Assembly (NCBI RefSeq): GCF_014873755.1
Contig: NZ_JADBEG010000001.1
Coordinates: 1,180,501-1,244,500 of the forward strand
DNA from: Amycolatopsis lexingtonensis
GTDB lineage: Bacteria; Actinomycetota; Actinomycetes; Mycobacteriales; Pseudonocardiaceae
Length of the DNA: 64,000 bases
Direction of reading: 5' to 3'
The notes under the pieces are model-generated. The model ran no database searches, was not told the origin of the DNA, and worked only from the letters and a program-made list of their open reading frames with translations. A program made the translations under genes and the position numbers. This document shows, piece by piece, positions 7,943 to 17,501 of the stretch (position 1 is the first letter of the stretch; every line of letters starts with the position of its first letter).

Positions 7943-10206
7943 CGTCGCACGATCAGCCGCAGCCGGTGTCGTTCGTGGTCGCCGGGGTGCGGTGCGCGGC
8001 AGACCTCTACTGGCCGCCGGGAGACGCGCGCCCGGTGCCGTGCGTGGTCATGGCCCACGGCGGAAGCGGGACCAAACGGCTGGGGCTGCCGGACTACGCG
8101 AACCGGTTCGCCGCCCGCGGGATGGCCGTGCTCGTGTTCGACTACCGGCACTTCGGGGACAGCGACGGCAGTCCGCGGCAGGTGATCGACGTCCGGGAGC
8201 AACGCGAGGACTACCGCGCCGCCGTGGCCCACGCCCGCACCCTGCCCGGGATCGATCCCGACCGGATCGCGCTGTGGGGCACCTCGCTCAGCGGCGGCCA
8301 CGTGCTCGCCGTCGCCGCCGACGATCCGGCCATCGCCGCGGTGGTGGCGCAGGTGCCGGTCATCGACGGGTGGCGGCGCGGCCGCACCCTCGCCCAGCGG
8401 CTGCACCGTGACGTGGTCGAGCTGACGCTGCGGTTCACGGTGGCGGCCGGACGGGACCTCATCCGCTGGTGGCGTGGCGAACCCCCGTACCTCGTGCCGG
8501 TCGTCGACGAGCCCGGCCGGGTGGCGGTTTTCGTCGAATCCCGGGCCGGGGAGGTGTTTTCCGCGCTGGGCGGTGAGGCCACCGGCTGGCGCAACGCCAT
8601 CGCGCCGCGGTTCGTCTTCGCCCTTCCCCGCTACCGCCGCGGCACCGCCGAGCGGCTGGCCATGCCGCTGCTGATGTGCCTGGCCGACCACGACCTCGAA
8701 GCCTCCAGCCGCTTCGCCGCCCGGATCGCCGCGAAGGCGCCTCTGGCCGAGGTGCGGCACTATCCGGCCGGGCACTTCGACGTCTACCTGCCACCGTGGT
8801 TCGACCGGCTGTGCGCCGACCAGGCCGAGTTCCTCCACGACCGGCTGGGCGCCGACGACCACACGGGCTCGGCCCCGCCTTCGGCCTCCCGGATGATGAC
8901 CCTGCGGACCGGGACGGGCGAACCCCTGGTCTTCCTGCCCGGCCTGGAGTCACACGAGCACGCGCCACGGGGCCTGGGCCGGTGGTTCGAGACCCGGCAG
9001 TGCACACCGCTGGCCGAGGGCCGCGAGGTCTGGTGGGTCGCCCGCCGCGGCGACGGCACCTCACCCACCACGATCGCCGATCTGGCCCGCGAGCACGCCG
9101 AAGCCCTGCGCTGGTGGTTCGGGCGCCCGGTGGACGTGGTCGGCGTCTCCACCGGCGGCAGTATCGCGCTGCAGCTGGCCGCCGACCACCCCGACGTCGT
9201 GCGCCGCCTGGTCGTCGTCTCGGCCGCCCACCGCCTCGGCACGTTCGGACGCGACACCCAGCGCCGGGCCGTGAAGGCCCTGCGACAGCGTCGGCCACAT
9301 CGCGCCGGCGCCGCGATGACCGCGATCATGGGTGCCACGCCCGCCGCCCGGCGGATCATGCGGGCCCTGGGCTGGCTGCTCGGCCCCGCCATCGCGCGCC
9401 CCACCGACCCGGGCCTGGCCGCCACCATCGACGCCGAAGACGACTTCGACCTCAAGGTCCGGCTCCCCGACATCGCGGCACCCACCCTGGTCGTCGGCGG
9501 CGACCAGGACGCCTGCTACGGGCGGGAACTGTTCGAGGAGACCGCGGCCGGCATTCCCGGCGCGGGGCTGATCCTCTACCCCGGTCGCGGCCACCTGAGC
9601 GTCTACAGAGGACAGATTGCCCGCGACATCCGTGCTTTCCTCGACACCGAAGCCGCCGCGGCACCGGCCGACACCAACGCCAGGACGACACTGCGGACAA
9701 TTCCCGGACCGGAGGATGGGCTCGTGCAGGAGTACCCGATTCACGACCGCACCCAAGCCGAACAGCGCACCGCGGTCACCGAAGCCACGCTGACCGTGCC
9801 GGAGATCGGGCCCTGGCTGGGCAAGGCCTACACCGCCGTCGCCGAAACCCTGGGCCGGCAGGGCATCGCACCAGCCGGGCCACCGTTCGCCCGCTACGGT
9901 CGGCTCGACGGCGGACGCTTCCACGTCGAAGCGGGCTTCCCGGTCGACGCCGTGATCACGTCCGCCGAGGAGGTGCATCCCGCCGTACTGCCGGGTGGGA
10001 CGGTCGCCGCGACGGTGCACATCGGACCCTACGACGCGATGGAACCCGCCTACGCCGCGCTCATCGCCTGGATCAAGGCACGGGGCGGCGAACCGGCGGG
10101 AGCCCCCTGGGAGACCTACCTCAGCGACCCGGCCGGACAACCCGATCCCGCGACCTGGCGCACCGACATCAGCCAGCCCTACCGCTCGGCAGGCACCGCG
10201 ACGTGA
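7939..10206 (+). CDS. Tripartite fusion: alpha/beta hydrolase, alpha/beta hydrolase, GyrI-like effector-binding domain
   Basis: 755 residues in three parts. Residues 1-300 are an alpha/beta hydrolase of the dienelactone/X-Pro peptidase type with nucleophile elbow GTSLSGG and a closing PAGHFDVY. Residues 320-575 are a second hydrolase with elbow GVSTGGS and late GRGHLSV. Residues 595-750 resemble the AraC effector-binding/GyrI-like fold (EYPIHDRTQAEQRTAVTEA near its start, HIGPYDAMEPAYAALIAWIK in the middle). The ATG overlaps the ATPase stop, so the two are translationally coupled. No single known enzyme matches the whole. The GyrI-like module may bind a small molecule or act as a hydrolase itself, as some members of that superfamily do. 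The frame is intact throughout and there is no stop between modules. Confidence 0.8.
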   Translation: MTSHDQPQPVSFVVAGVRCAADLYWPPGDARPVPCVVMAHGGSGTKRLGLPDYANRFAARGMAVLVFDYRHFGDSDGSPRQVIDVREQREDYRAAVAHARTLPGIDPDRIALWGTSLSGGHVLAVAADDPAIAAVVAQVPVIDGWRRGRTLAQRLHRDVVELTLRFTVAAGRDLIRWWRGEPPYLVPVVDEPGRVAVFVESRAGEVFSALGGEATGWRNAIAPRFVFALPRYRRGTAERLAMPLLMCLADHDLEASSRFAARIAAKAPLAEVRHYPAGHFDVYLPPWFDRLCADQAEFLHDRLGADDHTGSAPPSASRMMTLRTGTGEPLVFLPGLESHEHAPRGLGRWFETRQCTPLAEGREVWWVARRGDGTSPTTIADLAREHAEALRWWFGRPVDVVGVSTGGSIALQLAADHPDVVRRLVVVSAAHRLGTFGRDTQRRAVKALRQRRPHRAGAAMTAIMGATPAARRIMRALGWLLGPAIARPTDPGLAATIDAEDDFDLKVRLPDIAAPTLVVGGDQDACYGRELFEETAAGIPGAGLILYPGRGHLSVYRGQIARDIRAFLDTEAAAAPADTNARTTLRTIPGPEDGLVQEYPIHDRTQAEQRTAVTEATLTVPEIGPWLGKAYTAVAETLGRQGIAPAGPPFARYGRLDGGRFHVEAGFPVDAVITSAEEVHPAVLPGGTVAATVHIGPYDAMEPAYAALIAWIKARGGEPAGAPWETYLSDPAGQPDPATWRTDISQPYRSAGTAT

Positions 10207-10216
10207 GGCGGTGACG

Positions 10217-10560
10217 ATGACGAAGGGTGAGGCGCCGAAGCAGGCGGCAACCGCGGTGCTCGTGATCGAGGACGACGACAGCATCGCCGATCCCCTCGGT
10301 GAAGGTCTGGCCTACGCCGGGTTCCGGGTCCGCCGCGCCCGGACCGGCCTGCGCGCGGCCGCAGACGAGCCTCAGCCGCGGCCGGCTCGGTGCCCGCGCG
10401 GACACCCGGGTCGGCGCACCGGACCTGCGGTCGCTCGCCACGACGGTCAACGCAATGGCCGGCCGGCTGCAGCAGCTGGTCGAGTCGCAACGGCTGTTCG
10501 TCGCCGACGCCTCCCACCAGCTGCGCACCCCGCGGCAACCGCGCTGTTCGATCCGGTCGT
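10217..10560 (+). pseudogene. Two-component system remnant: response-regulator N-terminus joined to kinase HAMP/HisKA
   Basis: ATG 10217 opens a receiver domain: AVLVIEDDDSIADPLGEGL, with the acidic pocket DDD, then about 15 further residues. Past 10360 the frame degenerates. In another frame, from about 10380, comes sensor-kinase sequence: a HAMP segment (DLRSLATTVNAMAGRLQQLV) directly followed by the H-box FVADASHQLRTP. After the H-box the match ends near 10550. A deletion therefore removed the end of the regulator and the N-terminal sensor part of a kinase gene, and left an out-of-frame join. No functional product is expected. Confidence 0.8.
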
Positions 10561-10584
10561 GCCGGCCGGCGATGGAAACCGGCA

Positions 10585-11276
10585 TTACTTGCCGACGAGC
10601 GCCGGTGGGCGGCTTCCGCTGCGGGGCGGCGGAGTGTGGTGCCGGTGAAAGCAGTGGATGGCCCCGGCCACGGTGGCGGCGGACATGGCGAGCAGCTGGA
10701 TCCGCTGCGGAAACCCCGGCCACCCGAGCTGGTAGCCCGCGACGCAGGCGATCCCGGCGACGGCCCAGATCGCGAACAGCACGCGGACCGGCCTCCGGTC
10801 GGCCTGGCTGCCGTACCTGCCGGCGAGACGTAAGGCCGCGAACGCGATGACGACCACCGCGAGCTGCGTCACGACGCTGGACCCGAGATGCAGCAGGTGC
10901 TGCCTCGACACCTGCCCGGCGAACTCGAGACGTTCGCACACCGGATCCACAGTGGACACGCAGTCCGGGACGAACAGCGCATCGAGCACCGTGCCCGCGC
11001 CGAACACGACGAGGCTCCAGCACAGCGCTACCGCAGGAGCCAGGCCGCCGAAACGTACGTGGCCCCGGCGACCAGGTCCGCGGTTCGGAACAGCTGCTGG
11101 TACGGCTGGAACACCGGATAGTGCTCACTGACGAAGCTGCGCACCGGGTCCAGGCCGGTCGGCAGAAAGAACTCCAGAAGCCACAGCGAGTACGCGCCAC
11201 CGGCGGCCAGCAACAATCCGGCTGCTTTCCGTCGAGTCCGGCCGGACTCACGCAGCCGAACCCCTCCCTGCGCCAC
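10585..11276 (-). pseudogene. DUF998-type integral membrane protein, frameshifted
   Basis: Two minus-strand frames form one protein. 11276-11028 encodes an N-terminus with one hydrophobic helix and ends VSAAWLLR-stop. 11007-10585 continues in another frame with three more helices (around LAVVVIAFAALRLAG, VLFAIWAVAGIACVAG and LLAMSAATVAGAIH) and stops at 10585. One base gained or lost near 11030 would restore ALCWSLVVFGAGTVLD and fuse the halves. The layout resembles DUF998 proteins, a small family of multi-helix membrane proteins of unknown role. It may be a true frameshift or a sequencing error. Confidence 0.65.
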
Positions 11277-11434
11277 ACCTCGCGCTCAGCTTGTGGCCGG
11301 ACAGCGTTGCGGAACAGGGGAATACGGCATCGACCCGGTGCCAGAGGTCGCCTTCTTGAAGCCACAAGGCCTCTATCCCGTCCGTCTCCGGCCACTCATG
11401 CTTCGACCGATCCGGACGAACTCGCGGAGGAGCG

Positions 11435-12850
11435 ATGGCCACGGTGGACGAGACCGGACACGACGCCGTTCGCCGGCGCGAGCAACGGGGCTGGGTCTGG
11501 TACGACTGGGCCAACTCGGTGTTCCCGACGTCGGTCACGACGGTGTTCGGGGCGCTGTACCTGACCGCGGTCGCCGCCGAAGCGGCGCGGCGCGACACCG
11601 CCCTCAACGGCCCGAACCCCTGTCCGGCCGACGCCGAAGGCAACCGCGACAAGCTGCACGACTGCGCGATCGGGCTGTTCGGGCTGCACTTCCCGGCCGG
11701 TTCCCTGTGGGGTTACCTGCTTTCGGCGGCGACGGTGATCCAGGTGCTGGTGCTGCCGGTCATGGGCGCGATCGCCGACCGCACCCGCGCCAAGCGGCGG
11801 ATGCTGGCCGTGTTCGCGTTCGGCGGCGCGGCGGCGACCACGGCGATGGCGTTCGTCGCCGGGACGGACTGGCAGCTCGGCGTGGTGCTGTTCGTGCTCG
11901 GGAACATCGGGTACGGGACGTCGGTGGTGATCTACTACTCGTTCCTGCCGGAGATCGCCACGGCCGACGAGCGGGACGGCGTGTCCACCCGCGGCTGGGC
12001 CTTCGGCTACCTGGGCGGCGGGCTGGCGCTGGCGCTGCAGCTGGCGGTGTACGTCTTCCACGACTCGCTCGGGCTGAGCACCGCGAACTCCGCGCAGATC
12101 GCGTTCGCGACGTCCGGGCTCTGGTGGGCGTTGTTCACGCTCATCCCGTTGCGGGCCCTGCGCGGCCGCGCGGCGCCGCCCTCCCCGCGGGGAGGTGGCT
12201 GGGTGGTCACCGCCGGGTTCCGGGAGCTGGGCCGCACGTTGCGGGCGGCGAAGGCGTTTCCGCTGACGCTGGCGTTCTTGGGGACCTACCTGGTGTACAC
12301 CGACGGGATCTCCACCGTGGCCAACGTTTCCGCGCAGTACGGCAGTGAGCAGCTGCGGTTCTCCGACACCGTCCTGATCACCACGATCCTCGTGGTCCAG
12401 TTCGTCGCCTTCGCCGGCGGGATGCTGCACGGGCTGGTCGCGAAGCGGCTGGGTGCGAAGAAGACGATCATGGTGAGCTTGGGCATCTGGGTGCTCGTGG
12501 TCGCATCGGCGTACTTCGTCCAAGCCGGCCAACTGGTGCAGTACCTTTTGCTGGCCGCGGGGATCGGGCTGGTGCTGGGCGGGACGAACGCGTTGTCGCG
12601 GTCGTTGTTCAGCCAGATGGTCCCGCCGGGCCGGGAGGCCCAGTACTTCTCGGTCTACGAGGTCGGTGAGCGGGCCACGTCGTGGCTGGGCCCGCTGCTG
12701 TTCGCCGGGATGGCCCAGGCCACCGGTTCCTACCGGTACGCGATCATCTCGCTGGTGGTGTTCTTCGTCGCGGGCCTGGTGCTGATGTCACTGGTGCCCG
12801 TGCGGCGCGCCATCCGGGCCGTGGGCAACGAAGAGCCCGCCGTGCTGTGA
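11435..12850 (+). CDS. UMF1-family MFS transporter (Atg22-like)
   Basis: 471 residues, about twelve transmembrane helices. The opening WYDWANSVF motif is diagnostic of the UMF1/Atg22 group of the major facilitator superfamily, and the loop RTRAKRR between helices 2 and 3 is the standard MFS A-motif region. A hydrophilic insert after helix 1 (residues 45-70) is normal for the group. ATG 11435 follows GGAGG. Proteins of this group are uncharacterised in bacteria; yeast Atg22 exports amino acids from the vacuole, so amino-acid or metabolite efflux is a guess. It converges on the ABC permease gene with only one base between them. Confidence 0.85.
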   Translation: MATVDETGHDAVRRREQRGWVWYDWANSVFPTSVTTVFGALYLTAVAAEAARRDTALNGPNPCPADAEGNRDKLHDCAIGLFGLHFPAGSLWGYLLSAATVIQVLVLPVMGAIADRTRAKRRMLAVFAFGGAAATTAMAFVAGTDWQLGVVLFVLGNIGYGTSVVIYYSFLPEIATADERDGVSTRGWAFGYLGGGLALALQLAVYVFHDSLGLSTANSAQIAFATSGLWWALFTLIPLRALRGRAAPPSPRGGGWVVTAGFRELGRTLRAAKAFPLTLAFLGTYLVYTDGISTVANVSAQYGSEQLRFSDTVLITTILVVQFVAFAGGMLHGLVAKRLGAKKTIMVSLGIWVLVVASAYFVQAGQLVQYLLLAAGIGLVLGGTNALSRSLFSQMVPPGREAQYFSVYEVGERATSWLGPLLFAGMAQATGSYRYAIISLVVFFVAGLVLMSLVPVRRAIRAVGNEEPAVL

Positions 12851-12851
12851 G

Positions 12852-13652
12852 TCACGCGGCCAGGTCGCGTCGCCGGAATCCCGCCACGGTCACGGCGGCG
12901 AGCACGGCAGTGGTGAGCACGGCGACCAGCACCGCGGCCAGGGAAACGCCGGTGCGGAGCGGATCATGGCCGATGTACTGGTAGAACGGCGAGATCTTCT
13001 GCGCGGGCCTCAGCCAGGACACGATGGGGCCCAAGCCGTTGAGCACGTACGCGACGACGGCCACGACGGCCGGGATCGCGCGGCTGGCGGTCCCGTGCCC
13101 GGTCAGGCCCCCGATGGCCGCGGCGAGCGCGCCGAAGACCAGTGCGAGCAGCGTCATGTGGAGCATCGCGGCCGCGACGTGACCGATGGGCAGCGTCAGA
13201 CCGGCCAGGCGGCCTTCGAGCACGAGGGCCAGGCCGGTGACCAGGCCGAGCAGAACTGTGCCCACCACGAGCGCGGCGAGCTTCTCCAGCACGACCCGGG
13301 TCCGGCTGACCGGGTTGGCCATCAGGAGCTCGAGGGTGTGCCGGTCCTCCTCGCCCGCGACGCCCGCCGCACCCGTGGTGATCGCGTAGATCAGCAACAG
13401 CATCGGCCCCATGAACGACAGCAGCTCAACCTGCACGTACCCGGTGGGCGTGGACATGTCGGCGCCGGACGCGGCGAACAGCGCGCGCATGGCTTCGGGG
13501 ATGTTCTGCAGGAACTGGCCCATGGACGGCTGGTCGCGGATGCTGGGCCACAGCGCCACGTACATCGCCACGAGCAGGACAAGGCTCACCGACCACGCGA
13601 GCAGGCCGCGTCGCTGGTCGTGCAGGGTCTTGAGCAGGATGTCACGCAGCAT
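12852..13652 (-). CDS. ABC-2 type exporter permease
   Basis: 266 residues with six predicted transmembrane helices and the typical long extracytoplasmic loop after helix 1 (residues 35-80). The AGEEDRHTLELLMANPVSR segment is the usual cytoplasmic coupling stretch of ABC-2 permeases that work with an NatA/CcmA-like ATPase. The gene overlaps the 3' end of the ATPase gene by 11 bases on the same strand, so the two form one exporter operon. The substrate is unknown; such pairs export drugs, lipids or peptides. Confidence 0.85.
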   Translation of the reverse strand: MLRDILLKTLHDQRRGLLAWSVSLVLLVAMYVALWPSIRDQPSMGQFLQNIPEAMRALFAASGADMSTPTGYVQVELLSFMGPMLLLIYAITTGAAGVAGEEDRHTLELLMANPVSRTRVVLEKLAALVVGTVLLGLVTGLALVLEGRLAGLTLPIGHVAAAMLHMTLLALVFGALAAAIGGLTGHGTASRAIPAVVAVVAYVLNGLGPIVSWLRPAQKISPFYQYIGHDPLRTGVSLAAVLVAVLTTAVLAAVTVAGFRRRDLAA

Positions 13653-14553
13653 CGCCGGTCCCGGGTCCGTAGTAGGTCAGGAACGTCTCTTCCAGGTCGG
13701 CCTCGACGCACTCGAAGTCCAGGAGGCGGTGCTGAGCGATCCGCTTCACGAGCGCGTCGAGGGCGGCCTCGGGCGCCCCGCAGGTGAGGACCCCGCCGTC
13801 GACGGCGACGTCACGCACGCCGGGCACCGCGGCGAACACGGCCGCCGGGACGTCGTCGGCGAACCGGGCGCGGACGTGGTGCAGGGACTTCGCGCGCAGG
13901 TCGTCGACGCGGTCCACGGTGACCAGCCGGCCGGCCCGCAGCACCCCGATCCGGTCGGCGACCCGCTGCACCTCGGCGAGGACGTGTGAGGAGAACAGCA
14001 CGCTGCCGCCGGTGGTCGTGTGTTCGCGCAGCAGGGCGTGGAACTCGTGCTGCACCAAGGGGTCCAGGCCACTGCTGGGCTCGTCGAGAATCAGGACGCG
14101 GGGCGCGGACATCAGGGCCAGCACCACGGCCAGCTTCTGCCGGTTGCCCTTCGACAGCGACCGGGCGGGCCGGTCCAGGTCGAGGTCGAGCCGGTCGGCC
14201 AGGACCTCTGCCCGTTTCCCGGTCGGGTCGCCGCGCAGGTGCCCGAAGTAGGTGACGTGCTGGCGGCCGGTCAACCGGTCGTACAGTCTCGTGTCACCCG
14301 GTACGTACCCGACGGCCCGGTGCACGGCCACGGCGTCCCGCCACGAGTCCGCCCCGGCCACTTCGGCGGTGCCGGCGGTCGGCCGGATCATGCCCATCAG
14401 CAGGCGCAGCGTCGTCGTCTTCCCGGCCCCGTTGGGGCCAAGGTAGCCGAACACCTCACCCGGTCCGATTTCGAAGCTCACGTCGCGCAGGGCTTCGGTC
14501 CGGCCGTAGACCTTGGTGAGGCCTTCGACCCGGATCACCGTTTCGCCGGCCAT
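13642..14553 (-). CDS. ABC exporter ATP-binding protein
   Basis: About 303 residues. Walker A is GPNGAGKTT, the signature is LSKGNRQK (the common LSKGMRQK variant) and Walker B is LILDEPSSGLD. A C-terminal domain of about 90 residues follows, as in DrrA-like ATPases. ATG 14553 has GGAG just upstream; an upstream ATG at 14607 is in frame but adds a non-conserved stretch. It precedes and overlaps its permease gene, and it is divergent from the VIT transporter gene. Confidence 0.88.
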   Translation of the reverse strand: MAGETVIRVEGLTKVYGRTEALRDVSFEIGPGEVFGYLGPNGAGKTTTLRLLMGMIRPTAGTAEVAGADSWRDAVAVHRAVGYVPGDTRLYDRLTGRQHVTYFGHLRGDPTGKRAEVLADRLDLDLDRPARSLSKGNRQKLAVVLALMSAPRVLILDEPSSGLDPLVQHEFHALLREHTTTGGSVLFSSHVLAEVQRVADRIGVLRAGRLVTVDRVDDLRAKSLHHVRARFADDVPAAVFAAVPGVRDVAVDGGVLTCGAPEAALDALVKRIAQHRLLDFECVEADLEETFLTYYGPGTGDAA

Positions 14554-14747
14554 CGCTCCAGGATGTCCGCGCCGGCCGCTGGGCGCGTAGGGAATCGCGG
14601 CCCGCACGCGGCGGCGAAGGTCCTCGGTTCGGGTGACCTAGGCCCCTGGCTCCCATCGAGGCAGGCGTTCCGGAGCGAAGGTAAAGCATTGCTCATTGAG
14701 GGTCGCCTTCGCAGCGGACCGGATCACCGGCGTGGTCCACTGGAGCG

Positions 14748-15476
14748 ATGGCGGAGATCGATGACGGCGAGCTGGATCCCCACGGTGCCGAGCCGCACGG
14801 TGACGTCGGTGGGAAGCTGAACTGGTTGCGGGCCGGGGTGCTCGGGGCGAATGACGGGATCGTGTCGGTGGCGGGGCTCGTCGTCGGCGTGGCCGGTGCG
14901 ACGGCCGACCGCACCACGATCCTCACGGCCGGCATCGCCGGGCTGGTCGCCGGGGCGTTTTCCATGGCGGGTGGCGAATACGTTTCGGTGAGCACTCAGC
15001 GCGACACCGAACACGCTATGCTCCGGCTGGAAAAGCACGAGCTGAGGACCATGCCGGAGGCCGAGGAGCAGGAGCTGGCCGGCATCTACGAAGGTAAGGG
15101 CCTTTCTCCGGAGCTGGCCCGGCAGGTCGCCCGCGAACTGACCGAAAAGGACGCCTTCCAGGCGCACGCGGAGGCCGAGCTGGGCATCGATCCGGACAAC
15201 CTGACCAGTCCGTGGCAGGCGGCGTGGGCATCGCTGGCGGCGTTTTCGGTCGGCGCGCTGCTGCCGTTGCTCGCCATCGTCTGGACCGGTGTCTCCCTCC
15301 GGGTGTGGGCCTGTGCCGCCGCGGCCGTCATCGGCTTGACGCTGACCGGGTGGATCAGTGCAAGGCTCGGCAACGCGAAGGAGGGCCGCGCGATCCTGCG
15401 CAACGCCGGCGTCGGTGCCCTCACCATGGTCGTGACGTACTTCGTCGGCGTCCTGTTCGGAGTCACCGTCGGCTGA
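14748..15476 (+). CDS. VIT1/CCC1-family Fe2+/Mn2+ transporter
   Basis: 242 residues. The N-terminal helix with LGANDGIVSVAGL and the next helix with AGAFSMAGGEYVSVSTQRD are the hallmarks of VIT1/CCC1 transporters. A cytoplasmic, charge-rich domain (about 85-150) with several Glu residues corresponds to the metal-binding domain of plant VIT1. Three further helices follow. It probably moves ferrous iron or manganese across the membrane. ATG 14748 is preceded by GGAG. With the hemerythrin ATPase 7 kb away it is the second metal transporter in this region. Confidence 0.88.
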   Translation: MAEIDDGELDPHGAEPHGDVGGKLNWLRAGVLGANDGIVSVAGLVVGVAGATADRTTILTAGIAGLVAGAFSMAGGEYVSVSTQRDTEHAMLRLEKHELRTMPEAEEQELAGIYEGKGLSPELARQVARELTEKDAFQAHAEAELGIDPDNLTSPWQAAWASLAAFSVGALLPLLAIVWTGVSLRVWACAAAAVIGLTLTGWISARLGNAKEGRAILRNAGVGALTMVVTYFVGVLFGVTVG

Positions 15477-15633
15477 CGTCGGCGAGGGGCTTCGCCGTTC
15501 GGGAACCGTCCGAGGACTTCCCGTGCCTGACCAGGGTCAGCAGCGCGTGGGCCGCTCAGCTCACCCTGCCTGGCTGGGGACCGGCGAAGCAGGAGATTGA
15601 ACGTGACCACCAACAACCTGCGGGTCAACCCGA

Positions 15634-16110
15634 TCACGAATCGGCGCCGGTGACCCGGTCACCGGCCGACCTGGCTGCGGTGACGGGCGGCTGCGAGCCG
15701 AGCTTCGGCGCGTTACCGGCTTCCGGTCGGCTCCACAGGCGACTCAACGCGAAGCGGCCCGGGCCGACGAAGGCGACGAGCAGCAGAGCCCAGCAGAACA
15801 ACGCCGCGGCCTCCCCGCCGTTCTGGATCGGCCACAACCCGTGTGGTGAATGCGCGGTGAAATACGCATAAGCCATCGAACCCGAACCCAGAACGGCGGC
15901 CGGACGAGTGGCTACCCCGATCAGGACCAGTCCACCGCACACCAGCTGGATCGCCGCGGCCCACCAGCCGGGCCACTGCGCGACCGGAGTCGCCGCGTTC
16001 GCACCGAACAAGCCGAACAGGCTTTTCAAGCCGTGGCAGGCGAACAAGAAACCGATTGCGATCCGGTACAACCCGACGACGTGTTCGCGAGCTGGGTCGA
16101 GACGCAGCAT
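15634..16110 (-). CDS. DoxX-family membrane protein
   Basis: 158 residues with four hydrophobic helices. The FLFACHGLKSLFG motif after the first helix and the later GGLVLIGVATRPAA and GEAAALFCWALLL stretches are typical of DoxX proteins. In mycobacteria a DoxX forms a membrane complex with superoxide dismutase and a thiosulfate sulfurtransferase. No such partner lies next to it here. ATG 16110 has AGGAGGGCAA directly upstream, which decides it over an in-frame ATG at 16128. The long 5' region on the minus strand holds repeats that may regulate it. Confidence 0.85.
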   Translation of the reverse strand: MLRLDPAREHVVGLYRIAIGFLFACHGLKSLFGLFGANAATPVAQWPGWWAAAIQLVCGGLVLIGVATRPAAVLGSGSMAYAYFTAHSPHGLWPIQNGGEAAALFCWALLLVAFVGPGRFALSRLWSRPEAGNAPKLGSQPPVTAARSAGDRVTGADS

Positions 16111-16264
16111 TTGCCCTCCTGCTGTCACGGTTCGCGGGCACGCTGAAGCGCCCGCACAAACGGGGGAGGAGAATCGGGGTTCCGATTCCTGGAATTCTTG
16201 ACCCGGTGGTCATCAACGGGAAGCAGCTTGATCAGGTATACCGCTGACGCCGGAGGTCGGGGAC

Positions 16265-16309
16265 CCGACGAAAGTCGCACTCGCGTGAAGTCTTACCGAC
16301 CTCTTACCG
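16265..16309. promoter_or_regulatory. Repeat-containing region upstream of doxX
   Basis: The 455-bp gap 16111-16565 has no convincing gene. It holds CCGACGAAAGTCGC at 16265-16278, which reads GCGACTTTCGTCGG on the minus strand and matches the DosR consensus at about 10 of 13 positions. Just after it is a direct repeat, TCTTACCG at 16291-16298 and 16302-16309, spaced 11 bp start to start. An 11-bp spacing is typical of OmpR/PhoB-type regulators. Both are weak predictions and could act on doxX, about 155-200 bp away. Confidence 0.3.
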
Positions 16310-16565
16310 GGTGCGTGACATCGCGTCGGCCGACCTGATGCACTCGTTGCGCCGACCGGCCGCGTCCGGTCGTTCGCAGCCGTGGCCGGTTCACGGGGCT
16401 CGGTGTCCTTGGTGGCCGATGACGGTTCCGGCGAACCGGTCTGTTGTTCGTTCGGCAGTGCGCACGGGGCGGTGGCGAACCCGGTGAGATCGAGCGGGTC
16501 ACCGGGGATCGGCGGAGCCAGCCGTTGTGGTCCGGTAGTGCCTGCGGAGCTCGCAGATCCGGACG

Positions 16566-17355
16566 GTGTCCGCGTGGGGCGAGGGCGTTCAGGGCGATCT
16601 CGCGCGCCTGCGCGTCCTCGTCGTCGGCGCCGTCGGGCTCGACCTCGCGATCCGCCTTGTCCAGGCGGGCATTCAGAACGTCGCGTCAATGGACTTCGAC
16701 ACGGTCGAGAAGCTCAACCTCGACCGCCTGATCACGGCGACGCGGCAAGACGCCCGCCTGGTCCGAAGCAAGAAGGATTCGACCTCAGCCTGTGCGAACC
16801 GGCTGGGGAGCAGATCGCCCTCGACTACGACGTCATCTTCAGCTGCGTAGACCGGCCCTGGCCACGCGCGGTCCTCAACCAAATCGCCCATGCCGACCTC
16901 ATCCCGGTCGTCGACGGCGGCCTGGCCATCGTGCCCTTCCCCGACCAGGGCATGCGCAACGCCACTTGGCGGACGCACGTCGCCACGCCCGGCAGGCCGT
17001 GCCTGCAGTGCATCGGGCAGATCGACGGCGCACAGGTCGCCGCGACCGCGAAGGGTTGTTCGACGACGACGCCTACATCAAGAACGCGGGCCTCGAGGTA
17101 CCCGCCCGCGAGTCGCCGAGCGGGCCGGGAGGACCATTCGGTGGCGTGGCGTTCGCTCGACCCGGAGGATCGCGAGCCCGCGTCGTTCTGGACTTGCGTG
17201 GTGACGGCGCTCCGGACGGCGGTGCCCGGCGTGGGGTCGGGTGCGCTGGAGCGCATCCATGCCGACCGACGCATGCTGACCTCGCTCCCGAACGAGCCCT
17301 GATATCCGTGGCGGCCGTCGACCCTCCCGGCCGCACTGGCGAGACACCGGAGTGA
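16566..17355 (+). pseudogene. ThiF/E1-like adenylating enzyme remnant
   Basis: Three frames must be joined. 16566-16760 encodes LARLRVLVVGAVGLDLAIRL then NVASMDFDTVEKLNLDRL, which is the nucleotide-binding Rossmann start of a ThiF/MoeB/UBA protein but with the glycine loop degraded. After a frameshift, 16785-17060 gives DYDVIFSCVDRPWPRAVLNQ, VDGGLAIVPF and GRPCLQCIGQID, the last containing the zinc CxxC. After a second frameshift about 17055 the reading is LFDDDAYIKNAGLEVPARES, then similarity fades. An intact relative would activate a C-terminal carboxylate or a small substrate by adenylation. Two frameshifts make this a clear pseudogene. Nothing else was found up to 17501. Confidence 0.8.
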
Positions 17356-17501
17356 CCCACCCGGCGGCACGTGCGCCGCCGCCGGACTGGCAGAGGTCCT
17401 GGGAATCGGTGACTTCCGGCCATGGCGGTGGCCTTGATCGCGGGCTTGGCTGGGAACAGGTCGCCGGATGACGGCCGTTTCCCTGCACTCCGGGACTGGA
17501 A

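Noticed and set aside
15603-15653. 16-codon ORF (MTTNNLRVNPITNRRR) with a good ribosome site after the VIT gene
   Set aside because: It overlaps the doxX 3' end and resembles no family; possibly the 5' stub of a lost gene, but too short to call.
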